Shown: positions 20,642 through 26,177 of the stretch, one piece after another
Position numbering within the stretch: the first letter of the stretch is position 1
Layout of the letters: every line of letters starts with the position of its first letter
Assembly (NCBI GenBank): GCA_035443705.1
Contig: DAORSV010000014.1
Span: 1-26,177 of the forward strand
Reading direction: 5' to 3'
Length of the DNA: 26,177 bases
Source of the DNA: CADEGZ01 sp035443705
Lineage (GTDB): Bacteria > Pseudomonadota > Gammaproteobacteria > UBA6186 > Azoamicaceae
Notes under the pieces: generated by a model
What the model was told of the DNA's origin: nothing
Seen by the model: the letters and a program-made list of their open reading frames with translations, nothing else
The model's database searches: none
Translations under genes and position numbers: made by a program

Positions 20642-23476
20642 CTATAGTTTTAGTAAAGGCTCTAGAAATCTACCCGTATAGGATTTTTTAACTTTGGCTA
20701 CAGTCTCTGGTGTGCCTATAGCTACAATTTCACCGCCCCCATCACCGCCCTCTGGTCCTAAATCAATAATCCAATCTGCGGTTTTAATCACGTCCAGATT
20801 ATGTTCGATAATAATAATGGTATTGCCACGTTCCGAGAGTCTTTGTAACACTTCCAATAAATGTTTAACATCATGAAAGTGTAAACCGGTGGTTGGTTCA
20901 TCTAAAATATAAAGTGTTTTACCCGTATCTCTTCTCGACAGTTCTTTGGATAATTTTATACGTTGTGCTTCGCCACCTGAAAGAGTCGTCGCACTTTGTC
21001 CAATTTTAATATAAGACAGACCCACATCAATTAGCGTTTCGAGTTTACGCGCGATCGATGGTACAGGTTTAAAAAAAACTAACGCATCTTCAACCGTCAT
21101 TTCTAATACTTCGTGAATATTTTTACCTTTGTAAAAAACTTCTAGGGTTTCTCGATTGTAGCGTTTACCATGACACACATCGCAAGGCACATAAACATCG
21201 GGTAAAAAATGCATTTCGACTTTAATAAGACCATCACCCTGACAAGCTTCACAACGTCCACCTTTTACATTAAAACTAAAACGACCTAATTTATAACCTC
21301 TACTACGCGATTCTTCTGTGTTCGCAAAAAGATCGCGAATGTCGGTAAAAAGGCCTGTATAAGTGGCTGGGTTCGAACGTGGTGTTCTGCCAATGGGACT
21401 TTGATCAATATCGATGATTTTATCGAGGTGTTCGAGCCCTGTGATATCCGTATACGGACGGACTTCAATTTGCTTAACATCGTTTAGTAACTTTGCTGCA
21501 ACTGGATATAGGGTATCATTGACCAAAGTTGATTTCCCTGAACCTGAAACGCCTGTAATGCACGTCATTAATCCTATGGGAAAACTTACGCTAATGTGTT
21601 TTAAATTATTGCCAGATGCGCCATTTAGGGTAATTAAGCGACTATGATCAATTTTTCTGCGCGTCTTTGGAATAGGAATTGATTTTTTGCGTGAAAGATA
21701 TTGTCCCGTAATAGAATTCGAATTTTTCATAATTTGTTGAGGCGTACCAAAGGCCACCACTTTACCACCATGCACGCCCGCACCGGGTCCGATATCGACG
21801 ACATGATCCGCACTTAAAATGGCTTCTTCATCGTGTTCGACCACAATAACAGTATTACCCAAATCACGCAGATGATTTAAGGTTTTTAATAAACGTGCAT
21901 TATCACGTTGGTGTAAACCAATAGAAGGCTCATCTAATACATACATCACGCCTACGAGACCGGCACCAATTTGGCTTGCTAAACGAATACGCTGGGTTTC
22001 GCCGCCCGATAATGTGTCGGCAGTGCGATTTAAAGAAAGGTATTCTAATCCGACATTCACCAAAAATTCTAACCGGCTAATAATTTCTTTTAAAATTTTA
22101 TTGGCAATTTGACCTTTAGCGCCAGGTAAAGATAATTTTTCGAAAAAGTGAAGCGCATTCGTAATGGAATACCCTGTAATATCGGGTAAGGCATGATTTT
22201 CGATTAAGACATTTCGAGCAGTTTCTTTAAGACGCGTGCCTTTGCAACTAATACAGGTTTTATGGGTAAGATATTTTGCAAGTTCATCTCGCACATAGCT
22301 TGATTCAGTGTCAACGTAACGTCGCTCCATGTTGGGAATAATGCCCTCAAAAACATGTTTGCGAACCGTTGTTTGACCATTGTCTTGTACGTATCGAAAT
22401 TGAATTTCCACGTCATCGCTGCCGTATAATAAAATATCTTGGATTTTCTTGGGCAGTTTTTTAAAAGGCATTTCTAAGTCAAATTTGTAATGCTTTGCTA
22501 ACGAAGACAGCATACTGTAATAATAATAGTTATGACGATCCCAATGCCGGATAGCACCACACGAAAGACTTAAGGTGGAGTCAATAATTACCTTGTCAGG
22601 ATCCATAAATTGTTTTACGCCAAGCCCATCACACGTGGGACAGGCACCGGAAGGATTATTAAAAGAAAATAAGCGAGGCTCAAGTTCAATTAAGCTATAA
22701 CCGCATTCTGAACAGGCAAATTTTGAGGAAAACACAAATTCTTTCAGTATTTTATTGTTATCATTGACGACATGAATATTGACAAGACCATTAGATAAAT
22801 TAACCGCTGTTTCTAAAGAATCTGCAAGACGGCTTTGAATGTTCGGATTTACTTTTAAGCGATCGACTACTACTTCAATCGTATGCTTTTTTCGGAGATC
22901 TAATTTAGGTGCTTCTGCTAATTCAAAAATTTCGCCATCAATACGCGCACGCACAAAGCCTTGGCTTTTCAGCTCTTCGAGACATTGACTGTGTTCGCCT
23001 TTGCGTGCTTGTATCACGGGTGAAAGTAATAATATCTTAGAATTTTCTGGCAGAATTAAAATATTGTCGACCATTTGGCTAATGGTTTGTGCAGAAAGAG
23101 GTGTGTGATGTGTTGGGCAATGGGGCGTACCAACGCGTGCAAATAAGAGTCGTAGATAATCATAAATTTCTGTGATAGTGCCCACCGTTGAACGGGGATT
23201 GTGCGAAACAGATTTTTGTTCGATGGAGATTGCGGGCGATAATCCTTCTATGTGATCGACATCGGGTTTTTCCATCAAGGAAAGAAATTGTCTTGCATAG
23301 GCAGAAAGCGATTCAACGTAGCGTCGTTGACCCTCTGCGTACAAGGTATCGAAGGCCAAAGAGGATTTACCAGAACCGGAGAGACCTGTAATAACAATCA
23401 ACTTATCTCGTGGGAGTTCCAGGTCAATATTTTTTAAGTTGTGCGTGCGAGCGCCGCGAATCGATATTGTGTGCAT
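20642..23476 (-). CDS. uvrA: Excinuclease ABC subunit A (UvrA)
   Basis: A 944-residue protein, full length for UvrA, the damage-recognising ATPase of nucleotide excision repair that loads UvrB. Both ABC modules are complete: Walker A GLSGSGKSS at residues 31-39 and GVSGSGKST near 641-649, and signature motifs LSGGETQRIRLA near 489 and LSGGEAQRIKLS near 830. Two Cys4 zinc modules are intact: CSEC...CPTC (about 254-281) and CEAC...CDVC (about 741-766). YVLDEPSIGLHQRD and YILDEPTTGLHFHD are the Walker B regions. The ATG is preceded by TTTAGG. It is divergent from the MFS gene; no LexA-type CTGT-N8-ACAG box was found between them. Confidence 0.99.
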   Translation of the reverse strand: MHTISIRGARTHNLKNIDLELPRDKLIVITGLSGSGKSSLAFDTLYAEGQRRYVESLSAYARQFLSLMEKPDVDHIEGLSPAISIEQKSVSHNPRSTVGTITEIYDYLRLLFARVGTPHCPTHHTPLSAQTISQMVDNILILPENSKILLLSPVIQARKGEHSQCLEELKSQGFVRARIDGEIFELAEAPKLDLRKKHTIEVVVDRLKVNPNIQSRLADSLETAVNLSNGLVNIHVVNDNNKILKEFVFSSKFACSECGYSLIELEPRLFSFNNPSGACPTCDGLGVKQFMDPDKVIIDSTLSLSCGAIRHWDRHNYYYYSMLSSLAKHYKFDLEMPFKKLPKKIQDILLYGSDDVEIQFRYVQDNGQTTVRKHVFEGIIPNMERRYVDTESSYVRDELAKYLTHKTCISCKGTRLKETARNVLIENHALPDITGYSITNALHFFEKLSLPGAKGQIANKILKEIISRLEFLVNVGLEYLSLNRTADTLSGGETQRIRLASQIGAGLVGVMYVLDEPSIGLHQRDNARLLKTLNHLRDLGNTVIVVEHDEEAILSADHVVDIGPGAGVHGGKVVAFGTPQQIMKNSNSITGQYLSRKKSIPIPKTRRKIDHSRLITLNGASGNNLKHISVSFPIGLMTCITGVSGSGKSTLVNDTLYPVAAKLLNDVKQIEVRPYTDITGLEHLDKIIDIDQSPIGRTPRSNPATYTGLFTDIRDLFANTEESRSRGYKLGRFSFNVKGGRCEACQGDGLIKVEMHFLPDVYVPCDVCHGKRYNRETLEVFYKGKNIHEVLEMTVEDALVFFKPVPSIARKLETLIDVGLSYIKIGQSATTLSGGEAQRIKLSKELSRRDTGKTLYILDEPTTGLHFHDVKHLLEVLQRLSERGNTIIIIEHNLDVIKTADWIIDLGPEGGDGGGEIVAIGTPETVAKVKKSYTGRFLEPLLKL

Positions 23477-23584
23477 TATCGCCTAAACTTCACCTAAATT
23501 GTAGGAGGGGATCTGTCCGCCCTTCGGTTTCATTGAGAATAAGAACTTGGTACTATACAAGAACGAGTGCCTTTTGTGAAGCAT

Positions 23585-24793
23585 ATGATGACTATAAATC
23601 CAGTAGAACGTAAAACCTTGTTAGCTTTATCCGGGATATTCTCTCTCAGAATGCTGGGGCTTTTTATGATCCTCCCCGTTTTCTCGGTATATGCTAAACA
23701 ACTAAATTCGGTTACGCCCTTTTTGGTGGGCATTGCGCTGGGTGTTTATGGACTGACACAGGCCTTGCTTCAGATCCCCTTTGGTTTTGCCTCCGATCGC
23801 TTTGGCCGAAAGCCGCTCATTATTTTTGGGTTGTTGTTATTCGCATTAGGCAGTGTGGTAGCGGCCTGCTCTGATTCCATTTATGGCGTTATCGTTGGGC
23901 GCGGCCTCCAGGGAGCAAGTGCTATTGGTTGTGTCATTATGGCACTGGTCGCTGATTTGATTCGTGAAGAAGTGCGCGTACGTGCCATGGCGGTTATTGG
24001 TATTACGATTGGCTTGTCTTTTGCGTTTGCGATGATCTTAGGACCTTTGTTGAGTCAGTTAGGCGGGGTAGTGAGTATTTTTTGGAGTACAGCCGTTTTT
24101 TCTATCGTGGCCATTTTTATGTTGATTGTTTTTGTGCCAACGCCAGAGCCATCTCTCCAAAAGTCTGTAACGGAAGAATCCGGATCGATACCCGTGCTCT
24201 CTCGTATTCCAAAACTATTAGTGCATCGTCTATTAATGCCAATCTTTTTTGGCGTGTTAGTATTACATGCCAGCTTAACTGCACTGTTTTTAAAAATACC
24301 GATTTTTGTTCAGGCTCTGGGATTTTCTGAAGGAAAAACCTGGCACTTTTATTTGCCGGTGTTTTTGGGATCTTTATTAGCCACAGCACCTTGTTTATGG
24401 GTGATGGAGAAAAAAACCTGGGTTAAATATGGGTTGACAAGCGCTGTGTTTCTGTTTGGAATATCAGAATTGGGAATAATGATTTATTTTGAGTCTGGTG
24501 TCGGTTTGGCGCTGAGTTTATGGGTTTTTTTTACTGCGTTTAATACCCTAGAAGCCAGTTTACCTGCATTCGTTTCGCAATTTGCGCCAGCAGGATCTAA
24601 GGGCACAGCGTTAGGGATCTATTCGTCGGCTCAATTTTTAGGGTTATTTTTAGGAGGTATTCTGGGTGGTTGGTTGGATGCTGAATATGGTATGGTAGGC
24701 ATATTATTGTTTTGCATCATCCTCGCAATTATTTGGTTTGTTTGGGATTTTCAGTTAATTTTAAGAGAGGTGTTACATGGCAAGAGGACTTAA
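23585..24793 (+). CDS. YajR-like major facilitator superfamily transporter
   Basis: From the ATG at 23585 the protein has 402 residues and about twelve membrane helices. It matches the E. coli YajR pattern closely: ERKTLLALSGIFSLRMLGLF, then MILPVFSVYA; GVYGLTQALLQIPFGFASDR then FGRKPLI (MFS motif A); GRGLQGASAIGCVIMALVAD; and SKGTALGIYSSAQFLGLFLG. It ends soon after the last helix and lacks the C-terminal ferredoxin-like YAM domain of E. coli YajR (454 residues). A GTG at 23567 is an alternative start with no better ribosome site; the ATG fits the YajR N-terminus. A proton-driven drug or metabolite exporter is likely, but the substrate is unknown. The 3' end overlaps ssb by 17 bp. Confidence 0.9.
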   Translation: MMTINPVERKTLLALSGIFSLRMLGLFMILPVFSVYAKQLNSVTPFLVGIALGVYGLTQALLQIPFGFASDRFGRKPLIIFGLLLFALGSVVAACSDSIYGVIVGRGLQGASAIGCVIMALVADLIREEVRVRAMAVIGITIGLSFAFAMILGPLLSQLGGVVSIFWSTAVFSIVAIFMLIVFVPTPEPSLQKSVTEESGSIPVLSRIPKLLVHRLLMPIFFGVLVLHASLTALFLKIPIFVQALGFSEGKTWHFYLPVFLGSLLATAPCLWVMEKKTWVKYGLTSAVFLFGISELGIMIYFESGVGLALSLWVFFTAFNTLEASLPAFVSQFAPAGSKGTALGIYSSAQFLGLFLGGILGGWLDAEYGMVGILLFCIILAIIWFVWDFQLILREVLHGKRT

Positions 24794-25277
24794 TAAAGTA
24801 ATGATTATGGGGAATTTAGGTGCAGATCCAGAAGTTCGGTATTTACCGAGTGGTTCGGCTGTTACCAATATTCGTGTTGCAACCAGCGAGTCTTGGAAAG
24901 ATCGTCAAACTGGCGAAAAGCAGGAGCGCACAGAGTGGCATCGTATTGTTTTGTTTAATCGCTTGGGCGAAATTGCCGCTCAGTATTTGCGTAAGGGTTC
25001 TAAAGTGTTTATAGAAGGCGCTATTAGAACCAACAAATGGCAAGATCAAAATGGTGCAGATCGTTATTCAACAGATATTATTGCAAGTACTATGCAATTG
25101 ATGGATTCAAAAGGCACCGGCGGTAGCGCACCGTTTGATCAAAATGATCAAATGAGTGATATGCCACAAGATATGACTGCTATGCCAAGCAGCAATGCTC
25201 AGCGTTCATCTGCTAAAGCACCAGAAGCCGCGATGACAGGATCACATGATGCATTTGATGATGATGTTCCATTTTAA
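24777..25277 (+). CDS. ssb: Single-stranded DNA-binding protein SSB
   Basis: A 166-residue protein. The OB-fold occupies residues 1-110 (MARGLNKVMIMGNLGADPEV; TNIRVATSESWKDRQTGEKQ; TEWHRIVLFNRLGEIAAQYL). A Gln/Met/Ser-rich flexible linker follows, then the acidic interaction tip DAFDDDVPF. That tip is the docking site for PriA, RecQ, ExoI and other partners; Val replaces the common Ile in DDDIPF. The ribosome site AGAGAGG lies inside the MFS gene, whose stop is 17 bp past the ssb start, so the two are likely cotranscribed. Confidence 0.98.
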   Translation: MARGLNKVMIMGNLGADPEVRYLPSGSAVTNIRVATSESWKDRQTGEKQERTEWHRIVLFNRLGEIAAQYLRKGSKVFIEGAIRTNKWQDQNGADRYSTDIIASTMQLMDSKGTGGSAPFDQNDQMSDMPQDMTAMPSSNAQRSSAKAPEAAMTGSHDAFDDDVPF

Positions 25278-25297
25278 TAATGGATAAATAAAACACT

Positions 25298-25334
25298 GTC
25301 TCTCCTCCAGTAGGGGGAGGGACGTTCTTATTTT
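25298..25334. terminator. Bidirectional terminator between ssb and trhO
   Basis: An 11-position stem (25298-25308 GTCTCTCCTCC with 25313-25323 GGGGGAGGGAC, two G-T pairs) and a 4-nt loop AGTA lie between the convergent genes. Read forward it runs into GTTCTTATTTTT; read in reverse it runs into AGTGTTTTATTTA. It could serve both genes. Confidence 0.75.
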
Positions 25335-26050
25335 TACACAGTAATACGATTATCAAAAATAAAACATTCGCCTTCCCATGTGCTGTTTTCAGCAGGTATT
25401 TTTTCAAGGTAGTTTAAAATTCCGCCTTGCAGTTGATAAACTTCCGAAAACCCTTGTTCTAATAAGTAGCTTGATGCTTTTTCACAACGAATGCCACCTG
25501 TGCAAAACATAGCAATTTTTTTATGTTTAGCCGGATCTAAATTTTGCTTAACATAAGCAGGAAAATCTCTAAACACATCTGTTTCGGGGTTATGTGCACC
25601 TGGAAAAGTACCTAATTCACATTCGTAAGTGTTACGCGTATCAATCAAGAATGTTTCAGGATCAGCAATAACAGGGTCCCATTCTTCAGGTGGAACTTGT
25701 ATCCCTGTTTTTTTGTCAGGGTAAATATTGGGGATACGCAGCGCAACAATTTCTTTTTTGATACGCACTTTCATTTTATAAAAGGGATTAAAGTCTGCAT
25801 AAGTATAGCGAAATTGCAGTTCAGCAAAAGGTGTATGCGAATGCAGAAACGCAACAACAGCTGCAATGTTTTTATCACTGCCTGCGATTGTGGCATTGAT
25901 GCCTTCATGCGCAAGTAGAATGGTTCCCAAAATAGCGTGTTCTTTGCAAAACGCTGCGATTGCCGATTGTAAACTGCAAATATCAGCTAGCTCAATAAAT
26001 TTATAAAATGCAATAACCGTATATTGCGACTCGGTTGACGACTGCGACAT
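25334..26050 (-). CDS. trhO: tRNA uridine-34 5-hydroxylase TrhO (YceA, rhodanese-like)
   Basis: The chosen start gives 238 residues. The ATG at 26050 (MSQSSTESQYTVIAFYKF) has AAGGG seven bases upstream; an ATG five codons earlier (26065) has no ribosome site. The N-terminal acylphosphatase-like domain carries LLAHEGINATIAGSDKNI, and the rhodanese domain carries FLIDTRNTYECELGTFPGAH and the active loop CTGGIRCEKASSYL with Cys183. TrhO makes 5-hydroxyuridine at the wobble position of tRNAs using oxygen and prephenate-linked chemistry in E. coli. It is shorter than E. coli YceA (350 residues), lacking the C-terminal extension, as in many bacteria. Convergent with ssb. Confidence 0.96.
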   Translation of the reverse strand: MSQSSTESQYTVIAFYKFIELADICSLQSAIAAFCKEHAILGTILLAHEGINATIAGSDKNIAAVVAFLHSHTPFAELQFRYTYADFNPFYKMKVRIKKEIVALRIPNIYPDKKTGIQVPPEEWDPVIADPETFLIDTRNTYECELGTFPGAHNPETDVFRDFPAYVKQNLDPAKHKKIAMFCTGGIRCEKASSYLLEQGFSEVYQLQGGILNYLEKIPAENSTWEGECFIFDNRITV

Positions 26051-26085
26051 GAGAAACCCTTGCATGGTAGATAAAATAAAGGTCT

Positions 26086-26114
26086 ATTTTCGGCTAAACA
26101 AGCAAATGGGTCAA
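26086..26114 (-). promoter_or_regulatory. Candidate promoter of trhO
   Basis: On the minus strand TTGACC (26114-26109) is followed by a 17-bp spacer and GAAAAT (26091-26086), 5 and 4 matches to the -35 and -10 consensus. It lies 35 bp upstream of the chosen start. The remaining bases to the window edge contain no gene. Confidence 0.35.
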
Positions 26115-26177
26115 GTCTGGACACAGACAATTATGCCCTGATCCCTGATACAATTAATGTTCTTTGGTATGAATACT

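Noticed and set aside
23477..23584. LexA-regulated divergent promoter for uvrA
   Set aside because: No CTGT-N8-ACAG palindrome occurs in the gap; the CTGTCCGCCC sequence lacks the second half. A TACAAT at a plausible place for uvrA has no -35 partner.

Overview
The window reads as a chromosomal segment of a host-associated gammaproteobacterium, most likely from the Legionellales. Three things suggest this. The ribosomal proteins and RpoA are gammaproteobacterial in type. A Tlc/Npt-type ATP/ADP translocase lies just downstream, and that family is found in obligate intracellular bacteria. An 870-residue ankyrin-type protein that looks like a host-directed effector follows. The taxonomic call is inference; no rRNA is present to settle it.

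Layout. Positions 1-13650 hold one almost gapless plus-strand transcription unit: the last codons of EF-Tu, then the S10 block (rpsJ-rplC-rplD-rplW-rplB-rpsS-rplV-rpsC-rplP-rpmC-rpsQ), the spc block (rplN-rplX-rplE-rpsN-rpsH-rplF-rplR-rpsE-rpmD-rplO-secY-rpmJ) and the alpha block (rpsM-rpsK-rpsD-rpoA-rplQ). It closes with a strong intrinsic terminator at 13675-13710. Spacing is mostly 0-25 bp with several start/stop overlaps, and the only sizeable internal gap (127 bp) lies between secY and rpmJ. These genes supply ribosome subunits, the SecY translocon channel and the RNA polymerase alpha subunit.

Positions 13758-20610 are an accessory block: the nucleotide translocase gene, a small orphan charged protein with its own terminator, a degenerate 68-bp-spaced direct repeat, a complete IS1202-like (ISNCY) insertion sequence inserted in that repeat with a perfect 16-bp target duplication, and the AT-rich ankyrin/coiled-coil gene. 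The IS carries an unusual GC-rich, hairpin-forming non-coding segment of about 270 bp.

Positions 20642-26177 return to housekeeping genes: uvrA (minus), a divergent YajR-like MFS transporter overlapping ssb (both plus), and a convergent trhO (minus), with a bidirectional terminator between ssb and trhO. From memory, rplQ, ssb, an MFS gene and uvrA lie close together in Legionella and Coxiella, so the accessory block looks like an insertion into a conserved neighbourhood.

The translocase and the ankyrin protein are the two genes most informative about lifestyle: one would draw ATP from a host cell, the other could act inside it. No CRISPR array, tRNA, rRNA or phage gene is visible. The most unusual items are the structured IS segment, the target repeat and the ankyrin-type ORF.
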